Part shown: positions 33,406 to 44,660 of the stretch, one piece after another
Layout of the letters: each line of letters opens with the position of its first letter
Numbering within the stretch: position 1 is the stretch's first letter
Source: Rhizophagus irregularis
Lineage: Eukaryota > Glomeromycota > Glomeromycetes > Glomerales > Glomeraceae
Reading direction: 5' to 3'
NCBI RefSeq assembly: GCF_026210795.1
Contig: NC_089456.1
Span: forward strand, 746,501 to 810,500
Length of the DNA: 64,000 bases
Notes under the pieces: model-generated
The model's input: only the letters and a program-made list of their open reading frames with translations
The model's database searches: none
What the model was told of the DNA's origin: nothing
Position numbers and translations under genes: made by a program

Positions 33406-34990
33406 ATGCAAGATAACAAAGATAAACGACCTTGTAAGAAATTAAAGGTGAACTTTACTTATAAAAAGCCTACTGATGATGAAGCTTCCGCAATCTTATT
33501 GATAGTAGCCGATGTAAAAATACTGATTATTCAACTTCAAATTGGATACGAGCTTTGGAAAAATTTAGAACAGATGTTAATTATCAAGGATTGATTGAGG
33601 AAGTTGATACAAAAGAAGAATTAGAGGATCAGCTTTGTAGATTTGTTCATGCAATGAGAAAAAAAGATGGTTCTGAATATCATGTTTCTTCAGTTAATAG
33701 TTGCATGTTTGCAATAAATAAACATTTGAATAATAAGTCTGTCCTTTCAAAACCTATCAACATTATGGATAAAGATCAATATTACAAATTATGGCAGATT
33801 TTGAATGGTAAAGTTAAGAGTCTTGTGAGTCAAGGTCGTGGGGAGCGTAACGGTGCTGATGGATTTACTGAAGATGATCTTCTTCAGATTCTTGATCATC
33901 CAGCAATGTCTGGCAACTGATCCTGCCAGTTTATTATATAGGATCTTTTTTTTTAATGCTATTTTTTTAGGGTTAAGGGGAGGAGAACATTTCAATTTGC
34001 AGCTTAAAATTTTATACGAAGAAAAGACAAATATGGTGGATTTGATGTTATCATTTACAAATCAAAAACTAATCAACGCGGTGCCAATAATATTGAATCT
34101 CAAGGTGATAAGTTATACATTCCCGAAATACCTAGTATCATTGAAATGTATGAAAATTATTTTACCAAACGTCCAACCCAAGCTGATCCACATTTTTATT
34201 TAAAGCCATGCAATATTAGTGAAGGTAAATATTAAAATTTTTTTTTTTTTTTGACAAATCTAATGTCAAAATTTTTATTATTTTTTATTTCATATTATAC
34301 AGTTGAATTTAATGGACAATGGTATCGCCATAAGCGACGTAATGCAAGAAAAATTAAATCCTTTATGAAAAAAATTGTTACCTTAACCGGAATTAACGTG
34401 GATGATCGCAAAATTAGTAACCATTCAGGTCGGAAAACGCTAGTACAAATATTAAAGCGACGAGGATTTTCAAATTCTTTGAATGATGGCAAGACACGAC
34501 ATAAGTCGAGTAGGCTGCTAAGACATGAAATAGTCCCAGAAACTGAAATTCAACGAAATAATGCTTTTAACCTTGTTGAAGCATTTGGTTTTAATAAAAA
34601 TAATATTCGATCAGGTAAAAATTTGAAATTTTTAATCATTAATAAATGACCTGCATTCTAATTTTCTTCTAGAAGAATCAATGGAACAATCAACTTTATC
34701 AACAGACAATTTCGTTGTTGCAAAATCATTGCTTAATGGTAATATTCTAAAATTTTATTCTATTTTTTGATAATCAATTTAACAAAATTGAACTTTTTCT
34801 AGATAATCGTGAAGTTATTAATTCGGCAAACAGTAATATTAAAGTTACAAGAAGGCCATTAAAAGATTTAAATGAAATTCAAGAAAATAAAAGTCAAAAT
34901 TTGGAAGAATTAGTTTCGAAATTAACAGCTGATAAAGTTTTTATCAATTCTGTTATTATTTTCAATAATAATCCTAATAGCCATAATTAA
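33406..34990 (+). pseudogene. Crypton-like (DUF3504-type) tyrosine recombinase relic
   Basis: The start (ATG 33406) leads into a core-binding region reached by a shift in an A run near 33519 (TDYSTSNWIRALEKF, HAMRKKDGSEYHVSSVNSC). Then come NAIFLGLRGGEHFNLQL, the Arg-I box, and after another shift DVIIYKSKTNQRG. Introns are plausible at 34225-34302, 34615-34672 and 34739-34802. The second exon block holds KISNHSGRKTLVQILKRRGF (HxxR box). The nucleophile region reads RHKSSRLLRHEIVP, where GHKSxxG...Y is expected, so the tyrosine appears lost. Cryptons and related DUF3504 genes move as DNA circles using such recombinases. Three or more frame breaks plus the missing tyrosine mark this as dead. 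Confidence 0.78.
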
Positions 34991-35383
34991 TAATTATAAC
35001 ACATGTATTGTTTATAGCTTAAATATAGTTTATTGTAATTATTAAACTTACGCATAAAAAATAATTAAATTACAAATCATCAACATCATACAGCGGAGCA
35101 CGATAATTAAACTTATAATAATAAATTTTTTAGATTAAAACTTTTTAGAATTAATGTGTATTTCTTTACATAAAGTGCAGTAGATAGTCAAAAAAAATTT
35201 TTTAATTTATACTTTTCTATTGATTTTGATAATATTTGAGAAATTTTCAATAACTTTGTATTCATTATAAATTCACAAATTTCAAATTATATTTTTTTTT
35301 TCAAAAATCAACACTTGTAGTTAATTTTCTCAAGAAGTAAAAAAGCATTATGATCATGAAAGATGTCAAAATGTAGCCCTGAT
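34991..35383. other. spacer before the hAT-like cluster
   Basis: AT-rich with no gene seen; ends in the target duplication GCCCTGAT (35376-35383). Confidence 0.6.
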
Positions 35384-36497
35384 TAGAATTCTGAACAGGT
35401 TGACCAAATTCAGGTAACCTGACAAGTTAACCTGAATTTATCAGGTCAGGTTTAGCAATTGCAATTCAGCATCAGTTCAGATTGTAACATCAATATAATT
35501 TGAATGATCTGTTGACCTGAAAATATGATTTTATATAAGAATTTTTCTAACTATCACCGGGGGTGATGATCACTGGTGACTGAAATTATGACGATCGACC
35601 AGCATTAAAAAAATATAGTGCCGGTAAAAATTGATAATTCCGGCCAATGGTGATAATCGCCCCTGGTGATTTGAAGTAAAAATCTTTATATAATATAAGT
35701 GATGGTATTATAATTCACTTTTTATATTGATTTTATATAATAAAAGTGAATTGCGATATTGGATTCACTTTTTTATATTGATTTTATATAATAAAAGTGA
35801 ATTGTGGTATCGGAATTCACTTTTTTATATCGATTTTATATAATAAAAGTGAGTTGCGATATTGGGATTCACTTTTTTATATTGATTTTATATAATAAAA
35901 GTGAGTTGCGATACTGGAATTCACTTTTTTATATTGATTATATATATAAAAAGTGAATTGTGGCATCAGAATTCACTTTTTTATATTCTTTTTTATATTG
36001 ATTATGTATATATAAAGTGAATTGCAGCATCAGAATTCACTTTTTTATATTGATTATATATAAAAAAAGTGAATTGCGGCATCAGAATTCACTTTTTTAT
36101 ATTGATTATATATAAAAAAAGTGAATTGCGGCATCAGAATTCACTTTTTTATATTGATTTTATATATAAAAAGTGAATTGCGGTATCAGAATTCACTTTT
36201 TTGTATTGATTTTATATATAAAAAGTGAATTGTGGTATCTAAAAAATTAGTTGCAGTATTGTGATTCATCTTTTTATACAATTTTAATATAAAAAGTGAA
36301 TCGAAATATTTTCAAAAAAATGATTTGCACCATTTTTTTTTTGATATTTTAATAAAAATCCTGAAAATTTTCAGGTTTCAGTTCAGGTCAGGTCAAACAG
36401 ATAACCTGATATAACCTGACCTGATTTGACCTGAAAAAAAATTTCAGGTCATGGTTTATCAATTAACCTAACCTGATCCGATCCATTTGGAACTCTA
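35384..36497. mobile_element. hAT-like non-autonomous element 1, 1114 bp
   Basis: It begins TAGAATTCTGAACAGG and ends, reversed, TAGAGTTCCAAATGG. Perfect 8-bp duplications GCCCTGAT flank it (35376-35383 and 36498-36505). The subterminal regions are packed with CAGGTCAGGT/ACCTGACCTG words on both strands, a likely transposase-binding array. The middle is an array of hairpin units. No coding capacity. Confidence 0.9.
35700..36240. repeat. array of hairpin units of about 58 bp
   Basis: About nine units alternate TTCACTTTTTTATATTGA with its inverse TATAT(A/T)AAAAAGTGAATTG, joined by short G/C-bearing linkers such as CGATATTGG or CGGCATCAG. Each unit is an imperfect palindrome. An inverted, shorter version lies at about 37030-37340 in element 2 and another at 42020-42190. 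Confidence 0.85.
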
Positions 36498-36865
36498 GCC
36501 CTGATATTCAAGTTTATTTTGCATTTTAAATGATAAAAATTGGATTTAATTTGAGCGAACTACATGCATTTTTGTAATTTGAATAATTTTTTAGCTTTTT
36601 TACTATATACCAAAATTGAGGAATTTTGAAGAGTAAATTTCTCATCATTTTACCATAAATGTTTCTATACTGTTGATTTTTTGGTATCAACTTTTTTATA
36701 TTATTCTTAATAATATTTGAATGTTTTTAATTTAAATTCAATATTTAAATGCTCTGTAATCTTAGTAATTTGTTTTTTTATTATATTTTTCTGTTCAAAG
36801 TAAATTTACAGTGAAATTTTTCAAAAAAATAATGAAGCAATTATAACTTTAAAAAATATCATAAT

Positions 36866-37517
36866 TAGAGGTCAGGTCAGGTAAATTGATAAACCTGACC
36901 TGAAATTTTTTTTCAGGTCAGGTCAGGTCAGGTCATATCAGGTTATCTGTTTGACCTGACCTGAACTGAAACCTGAAAATTTTCAGGATTTATATTAAAA
37001 ATATCAAAAAAAATGGTGCAAAACATTTTTTTTGAAATATTGCGATTCAGTTTTTTATATTAAAATCGTATAAAAAGGTGAATCGCAATACCGCAACTAA
37101 CTTTTTAAATATAAAATCGATATAAAAAAGTGAATTCCGATACCGCAATTCACTTTTTATATATAAAATCGATATAAAAAAGTGAATTCCGATACCGCAA
37201 TTCACTTTTTATATATAAAATCGATATAAAAAAGTGAATTCCGATACCGCAATTCACTTTTATTATATAAAATCAATATAAAAAAGTGAATCCCAATATC
37301 GCAATTCACTTTTATTATATAAAATCAATATAAAAAGTGAATTATAATACTATAACTCACTTATTATATAAAATCATAGTTTCAGGTCAACAGGTCATTC
37401 AGGTTATATTGATGTTACAACCTGAACTGATGCTGAATTGCAATTGCTAAACCTGACCTGAAAAATTCAGGTCAACCTGTCAGGTTACCGAATTTGGTCA
37501 ACCTGTTTGGAACTCTA
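36866..37517. mobile_element. hAT-like non-autonomous element 2, 652 bp, same family inverted
   Basis: It begins TAGAGGTCAGGTCAGG and ends, reversed, TAGAGTTCCAAACAGG, flanked by perfect 8-bp duplications ATCATAAT (36858-36865 and 37518-37525). Its CAGGTCA arrays and TTCACTTTT hairpin units are the reverse of element 1, so two independent insertions lie tail to tail. The left end has lost a few terminal bases. Confidence 0.9.
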
Positions 37518-37812
37518 ATCATAATATAGATCTTGGTTATAGGTTTATTATCTAATTTATAATTTACACAAAGAAAATCAGATTTATTTTGAGCATATAA
37601 TACATATTTTTATTATATAAATGATATTTCAGTTTTTTTTGTTACATACTATATATAGTATAATATAACTATAACGGAAGTAACTATAGAGAGGTTGACT
37701 GTATTAGTTTAATTAGCTAGTTTTTTAATTTTATTATATATTACTTTAATTATTTTAATAAATTTATAAATGTACTGCAATTAAAAAAAAAGATATAAGC
37801 AATACTAGAAAT

Positions 37813-39291
37813 TATACTTGTAGCCGAAACCTTTTCACGTGATTTTTAGCCACGTCTTTAAATTAAAATTAAGTTAAAAAATGATAAAAATTAATCTCTA
37901 CATCCAGCCGAAACTATAATATAAAGTCTTTGGAGTTTCAGATGGATTTCTGGATAGATTTTAATAATTTATTATAATTAATTCGTGATCCGTCTCAGAA
38001 CCAGTGAAAGGTACTAATACATATCGGAGAACTATTATAGTAAATCAATTATTTCTTAAATAATTTTTTCGTGTAAATTTATCAAAATTTTTTTAAATAA
38101 AAATGTTTGAAATGTTTAAAAAATATAATTAAATTTTAATATAGTCTTTGTAACTGTTGTATCTTTGGGCAAATTCAACATCTATGCATTTTTAAGGGTT
38201 AGGGGCTGGAATCTGACGTTCTTAAAGAAAAAAATTTTTTAATTAATGGTGCTATGACAAAAATATTATTATATTTAAATTTTTGTAATTTTAAGCCATC
38301 ATTTACATTACTTTTGGATTAAAAATCTTCAAATAATTTTAGTTCAATTCCAATTTCAAATTTAGTTATAATTTGTTATATTGTAAATATGTGATTTCTC
38401 ACCATCTAGTGATCCTATAAGGATGAATTATAGCTCTTTGGAATCCTCTCATCATGATGAATTGAATGGTGGTAATTCTATATCTCTATAATCAATATAT
38501 AACACAACAATTATGTGCAATTATTTAATATTAACATATTATTAACCAGTTATATATCGATGATAGAGATATGAAATTATTACCATTCAATTCTTAATGA
38601 TGAGAGTATACTTCTCTGCTAATTAATTACGTCGTATTTCGGCGAACGGATCAATTCACTATTTATTATAAAATTACTATGAATTAATTACGTCTGTCAA
38701 AATACATTACGTCTGTCAAAATAAATTTAATTAGTATTTTGTCATTTTGACGAAAAGTATAGATGAGAGGATTCCAAAGAGCTATCATTCATCCTTATAG
38801 GATCACTAGATGGTGAGAAATCACACATTTACAAATATAACAAATTATAACTAAATTTGAAATTGGAATTGAGCTAAAATTATTTGAAGATTTTTAATCC
38901 AAAAGTAATGTAAATGATGGCTTAAAATTACAAAAATTTAAATATAACAATATTTTTGTCATAGCACCATTAATTAAAAAATTTTTTCTTTAGCAACGTC
39001 ATTACCTTGCCCTAACCCTTAATAATGCATAGATGTTGAATTTTCCCAAAGATACAACAGTTACAAAGACTATATTAAAATTTAATTATATTTTTTAAAC
39101 ATTTCAAACATTTTTATTTAAAAAAATTTTGATAAATTTGCACGAAAAAATTATTTAAGAAATAATTAATCTCTATAATAGTTCCCCGATATATATTAGT
39201 ACCTTTCACTGGTTCTGAGGCGGATTACGAATTAAATTACTGAAAGTCTGAAACCCTGTCCAGCTTCATAGAGGTTTTGGCTACATGTATA
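37813..39291. mobile_element. 1.48-kb palindromic hAT-like element
   Basis: The ends are TATACTTGTAGCCGAAACCT and, reversed, TATACATGTAGCCAAAACCT, with perfect 8-bp duplications CTAGAAAT at 37805-37812 and 39292-39299. Nearly the whole element is one inverted repeat of about 690-bp arms centred near 38600. Both arms carry the core motif (GCTCTTTGGAATCCTCTCAT). No ORF of note. Confidence 0.9.
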
Positions 39292-39714
39292 CTAGAAATA
39301 AAGTAATATTATAACTTTAATGATGACTTGCTGGAAATTTTGTTAATACTTTTATAATATGTATTAATTAGATTTTCAGAAATCTATAAAAATAATAAAA
39401 AAATATTAGTTTTCAAACTTTGAAATTATTTTCTTGCAAATACTCTAAAAATATTTTAATAATTTGTTTTTATGTTTTAAGAAAAGAATATATTTATCAT
39501 ATATAATTATGCATATTTTGATTAATAATACTATGATTGATTAATTATCGTTAGTAAAATAATTGCTTAAAAAAAAACTATACTAATTACATAATATTAA
39601 TTTATTTATTTTTTAATAAAATGTTTTTTTAAAAATTTATTAGCATATTAGTAGAACTAAAATCTAATGAGTCATGATAAAATAATATTAATCATTTTTT
39701 TATATACTAATAAA

Positions 39715-39958
39715 TAAGGTTGCTTGCTGAAATCTAGGGGTTTAGGCAAGATGGCGTTTCGCCAAAAAGCGAAATTCTGCTGAAACTATATTAAAGTTAT
39801 ATTAAAAAACTGGCGAAACTTTGGAGAAAGGCGAAACTGCCAAAACTTATTATAAATGCTGAAACTGCTAAAACTCTGCCGAAACTATAATAAATCTATA
39901 GTAAAATTTTGACAAAACTAATCGTAGGATTTTGAAGAGGTTTAGACAAGCAACCTTA
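39715..39958. mobile_element. 244-bp hAT-like MITE
   Basis: Terminal repeats TAAGGTTGCTTG (both ends, inverted) and perfect 8-bp duplications CTAATAAA at 39707-39714 and 39959-39966. The interior repeats GCGAAACT / TGCTGAAACT words. Confidence 0.92.
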
Positions 39959-39966
39959 CTAATAAA

Positions 39967-40659
39967 TTACTATATTTATTAATTTTTATTAAAGTATCTA
40001 TATTATTTGCTATATTATGTCATTACAAATCACAAAAAATTTATGTAAAAGTCTATGTTGTAAATTGTAATGTATTTAAAAAATATATATAGTATATACT
40101 TTTAATTTAGTTTCTTAAAACTTTTTATATTAAAAATTAAAATATCTTTTTATCAATACAAAAATATGATTGAAATAGTTGAATCATACAATTGTTTACA
40201 TTTAGATAATAGTTACATTTTTCAGATTGAAGTTTACAAAAATGAAAAATAACAATAATAATAATAAGAAATTCTTTAAAATTGATGGTAAGAAAATTCC
40301 ACTTGAGGAATTTAAAGTTGAACAACTTGAGAGGCTTATCTTTTATAAAGGAATGTTTGAAGATTCTAATATAATAAATCTTTGGCAAGTTAATATTGAT
40401 AAAAGTATATTTAACTATTGAAGCAGATATTGAAAACCTTGGAGGTATAATTATGAAACGTTAATGTAAGTTTATAAAATATTTTCAAGATAGATATAAA
40501 CCTATGAAAGAAAAAAATATCAGCATTATTGCTGTTATTGCAATTACTTCTACTGGTAAGTGTCTTCTAAGGTTTACCTTTTAAACAAAAAATTTACAAT
40601 AATAAAATGTTGATTTTTTCTGATTTTTTTTTCATATTAAAGCAGATTCCTTTCAGAAA
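39967..40659. other. AT-rich spacer
   Basis: A 64-codon frame at 40227 (KKFFKIDGKKIPLEEFKVEQ) has amino-acid-like composition but no intron context or family match I recognise. Otherwise nothing is seen. Confidence 0.4.
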
Positions 40660-40667
40660 GACATTAC

Positions 40668-42604
40668 TAGAGCTAAAGCTCCGAATGGGTCGGTTTGGTC
40701 CAGATTATAGATGGTTCAGATTAGAGCCGAAATCCGTAAGAACTGAACCGAAAAACCGGCGGTTCAGTTCGGTTTTATCTGATTTTTATAAAAATGCGAA
40801 AAATCGAATAGCCGTCTATCTAGTGATCGTACAAAGTCGAGCCATATATTATTGGATTCGCCTCGACGAGACGCGTCGAATGGTGGTAAGATCATGTCTC
40901 TAGCATCGATAGATCACACGTTAACCCACGCTAAATGATTTATAAATAATTGGAATTAGCAAGCTATCTATCGGTGCTAAAGACATGATCTTAGCACCAT
41001 TCGACGCGTCTCGTCGAGACGAATCCAATGAATATAAATTCGTTCGTATACGACCACTGGATGACGAATAATATCAAGTTTCGCATTTTTTTGAAATTTT
41101 AGAGCGTTAAAAATTAGAAATTCCGATACATGAATTTATTCGTCATCCAATGGTCGTACACATATGAATTAGGACTCATTGGATTCGTATCGATGAGACG
41201 AGTCGAATGGTGCTAAGATCATGTCTCTAGCATCAATAGATCGTAAGTTAATTCACGCTAAATGATTTATAAAAAATTGGCATTAGCAAGCTATCTATCG
41301 GTGCTAGAGACATGATCTTAGCACCATTCGACGCGTCTCATCGAGACGAATCCAATGAATGCTAATTCATATTTGTATGACCATTGGACGACGAATAAAT
41401 TCATGTATCGGAATTTCTAATTTTTAACGCTCTAAAATTTCAAAAAAATGCGAAACTTGATATTATTCGTCATCCAGTGGTCGTACACGAACGAATTTAT
41501 ATTCATTGGATTCGTCTCGACGAGACGCGTCGAATGGTGCTAAGATCATGTCTCTAGCACCGATAGATAGCTTGCTAATTCCAATTATTTATAAATCATT
41601 TAGCGTGGGTTAACGTGTGATCTATCGATGCTAGAGACATGATCTTACCACCATTCGACGCGTCTCGTCGAGATGAATCCAATGATATATGGCTCGACTT
41701 TATACGATCACTAGATGGCCGGCTATTCGATTTTTCGCATTTTTATAAAAAATCGGATTAAACTGAACCGAACTGCCGGTTTTTCGGTTCTAATACCCGA
41801 ACCGAACCGAACCAAATTTTGAGCCGGTTTCGGATCGGTTCCCCGGTTTAGCCCGAACCGTTCAGAGCTTTAACTAGAGCTCTGAACAGGTCAGCCAAAT
41901 TCAGGTAACTTGACCTGACCTGACCTAAAATTCAGGTCAGGTATGAGATTTTTGAAAAAAATTCAGGTCAGGTATGAAGATTGACCTGACTTGATTGACC
42001 TGTTGATCTGAAACTATTGATTCTACTATATAATAAAAGTGAGTTGCAGTATTGCGATTCACTTTTTTATATTGATTTTATATAATAAAAGTAAGTTGCG
42101 ATATTGCGATTCACTTTTTTTATATTAATTCTATATAAAAAAAGTGAATTTCAGTATTGGGATTCACTTTTTTATATGATTTTAATATAAAAATGTTGAA
42201 TCGCAATATTTTGAGAAAAAATGTTGCGAAAACGTTTTTTTCATAATATTATATTAAAAAAATGTTTTGTAACGTTTTTTTTTTTGATATTTCAATAATA
42301 ATGTTGCGAAAACATTTTTTTCATAATGTTATATTAAAAAAAACGTTTTGCAATATTTTTTTTCAATATTTTAATAAAAAACATTGCAAAAACATTTTTT
42401 TTCATAATATTATATTAAAAAAAAAAGTTTTGTACCATTTTTTTTTCAATACTTTAATAAAAATAATCCTAAAATTTTTCAGATTTCAGGTCAGGTCAGG
42501 TCAAACAGACAATCTGATATAACCTGACCTGACCTGACCTGAAAAAAAATTTCAGGTCAGGTTTATCAATTAACCTTTCCTGACCTGATCCATTTGGAAC
42601 TCTA
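40668..42604. mobile_element. hAT-like non-autonomous element 3 (host of a nested insertion)
   Basis: Flanked by perfect 8-bp duplications GACATTAC (40660-40667 and 42605-42612). It starts TAGAGC, is interrupted after six bases by the element at 40674-41872, resumes at TCTGAACAGGTCAGCC, and ends, reversed, TAGAGTTCCAAATGG. It has the same CAGGTCA subterminal arrays and TTCACTTTT units as elements 1 and 2. Without the insert it is 730 bp. Confidence 0.92.
40674..41872. mobile_element. 1.2-kb palindromic element nested in element 3
   Basis: The ends are TAAAGCTCCGAATGG and, reversed, TAAAGCTCTGAACGG, with perfect 8-bp duplications ACTAGAGC (40666-40673 and 41873-41880) taken from the first bases of element 3. 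The element is a near-complete palindrome centred near 41260. Each arm itself contains inverted pairs of the core motif (CGACGAGACGCGTCGAATGG), about six cores in all. It is GC-richer than its surroundings. Small ORFs inside it (for example 40607-40903) are by-products of the repeat. Confidence 0.93.
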
Positions 42605-42612
42605 GACATTAC

Positions 42613-43509
42613 ATAAGGTATAGTATTACAGTTAAATGACTTTGAGTATTTATTAACTTGAAATAATGTCAAAAAAACAAATTTGTGGTTATTATTAGTT
42701 ATTACATTCTTTTATTTACTGATTTTTTCTATCATTACATGTTAAGTAACTGGAATAAGTTAATCAACATCATGGAATTTTTTGAGACACAAATCTGTGC
42801 AGATCTGCAGGTGACATTTACTACCATTTCTGCATATATTTGTGACTTTGCCAGAAAATTTTGAAGGAAAAAATCCAATAAAAACTGTGCAGATTTTCAA
42901 GAAAATAAATCAATAAATTTTACTACAATTCAGAAAATTTTATCACAAATTTACCATAATTCAAAATAAATTCACTGCAATTCAGTAAATTTATAAATAT
43001 ATTTTTTAAACAATTCAGATTAAAAATACTAAGCAATTCAGACTAAAATTCATACAATTCAGATATTCTGATTGGCATCAATCAGCCGCCAATTAGAACT
43101 TTACCTAAATTAATAAATTGGTTATCTTTATCATCAAATTCAGTTTAAAATTAGATGCATATTAAATGATAAAAGAATTAACAAAAAAAATAATAGTTGT
43201 TATTTTAATAGAGATTGTTTAGATCTAACTTGCATAAATAGAATCTCTAGTTGTCAAAATAACCTAATACCAAAATTATTAAAGATATAATAGAAATTAG
43301 AAATCACCAAAAGAAATAATATACCCCTAGAATGATACGGCTCTTATTCAGAATACGTTATCAAACAGAAAATCTGTATCATAACATATAGCATTATTGC
43401 ATCAATTAAGATTACTATTCTACCCATCTGATATGATTAATATATATACTGATACTAATAGTTCAATGACAACCCAGTTTAATGTGAATCTAAACATCTT
43501 TACAAAAAC
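42613..43509. other. spacer after the nested hAT-like element
   Basis: No gene is seen. CAATTCAG words recur near 42940-43070. The stretch may belong to the decayed LINE to its right. Confidence 0.4.
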
Positions 43510-44660
43510 ATGAGTACAAGTTGGATGATACTAAATGATAAAGAGGAGGTAATATCGAAATATAGCAGTTTAATTACAGAATGGCCTTCATCTATACATA
43601 TGGAATTAGGAGCCATTCTATCAGCTATACTTGTCTTATAAATAGGACAGAGAGTAAATATCCTTACTGACAATATATAGTATCAATTATACAAGAATAA
43701 AAGAGAAAGTTACTTAGGCATTATTTTAAAAAAATACAGGATTTAACTGTACAATATCATCAGTAAACAAATATTTGAAATTTACAAACAATTTATTACT
43801 AATTTTAAAGATTATAAAAGAAAGGAGATATGGGATCTTTGCAGTTGTCTTTGCAATAGAAAGATATGAAACTCAAAAAAAATTTCAATTTTACTTTATA
43901 TACTAATTATGATTTTTTTACTGAAATAAATGCAAATTTAATATTAATTCAATTTTTAATATTTTTTGAGTTTTGTACCATTCTATTGCAAAGATCCCAT
44001 ATGATCTATATGGAGATGTAAAGTGTAGAATATGTCTTGAAGAAAATGAAGATGGTGATCATTTAATTTATTGTCAGCAATTTAGAGATAAATGGTTAAT
44101 GGTAGCTAATAATAGTTATAATACTAGACATAAATATGACCAAATGCTTAAAGACTTACTCTTACAAAAGAAACATTTACAACTAAATCAAGAGGACACA
44201 CAGCAATTAATTTTATGGAACAGGGATTTTTTATCCATGATATAACAGGTTCTAATCAAGAATTACCCATTTCTTTCATACAAGGAATTTCTTTTCAAAA
44301 AAGAGATATAGAAAACCCAAATTTATTGTTAAGTCAGAAAAAGTTACATTAACAATTATTACTTTATTTTTAGAAATATTTATTAATAAATTTTATAGAA
44401 TCATTTGGCAATCACATTGTAAAATGGGAAGTTGAGAACATGCAAAAGGAATTAAGAAGCAAGACCTAAGAAAAAAAATACCAGCAAATCAACATATTGC
44501 ATATGAACAGATTCCAATTTAGCAAATAGAATGGAATACATATGATTTAAAGGGAAGAAAAATTCTTAAATACAATGAACAGTGGTCAATTACTCTTAAG
44601 AAAACAAAACAATATATAAATCAGTTTATTAGAGAAAGAAATAGGGTAATTTGGAAGGTA
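43510..44660 (+). pseudogene. decayed LINE (non-LTR retrotransposon) 3' end
   Basis: Short frames read TSWMILNDKEEVISKYSSLI then WPSSIHMELGAILSAIL (RNase H-like, with the ELGAI glutamate) and NILTDN. A zinc-finger-like C-RIC-(L)EENEDGDHLIYC follows in the frame at 43973-44245. A last stretch reads QWSITLKKTKQYINQFIRER. This order matches the 3' end of fungal LINEs with RNase H followed by a CCHC-type motif. Stops and shifts are frequent. Confidence 0.55.

Noticed and set aside
35700-36240. Regularly spaced repeats resembling a CRISPR array
   Set aside because: The spacers are not unique, each unit is a self-complementary hairpin, the array lies inside a hAT-like element with its own target duplications, and the genome is fungal.
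40607-40903. 98-codon ORF
   Set aside because: It runs into the arm of a palindromic element and has no recognisable protein features.
42262-42522. 86-codon Phe/Asn/Ile-rich ORF
   Set aside because: Low-complexity frame inside the hairpin and CAGGTCA region of a hAT-like element.
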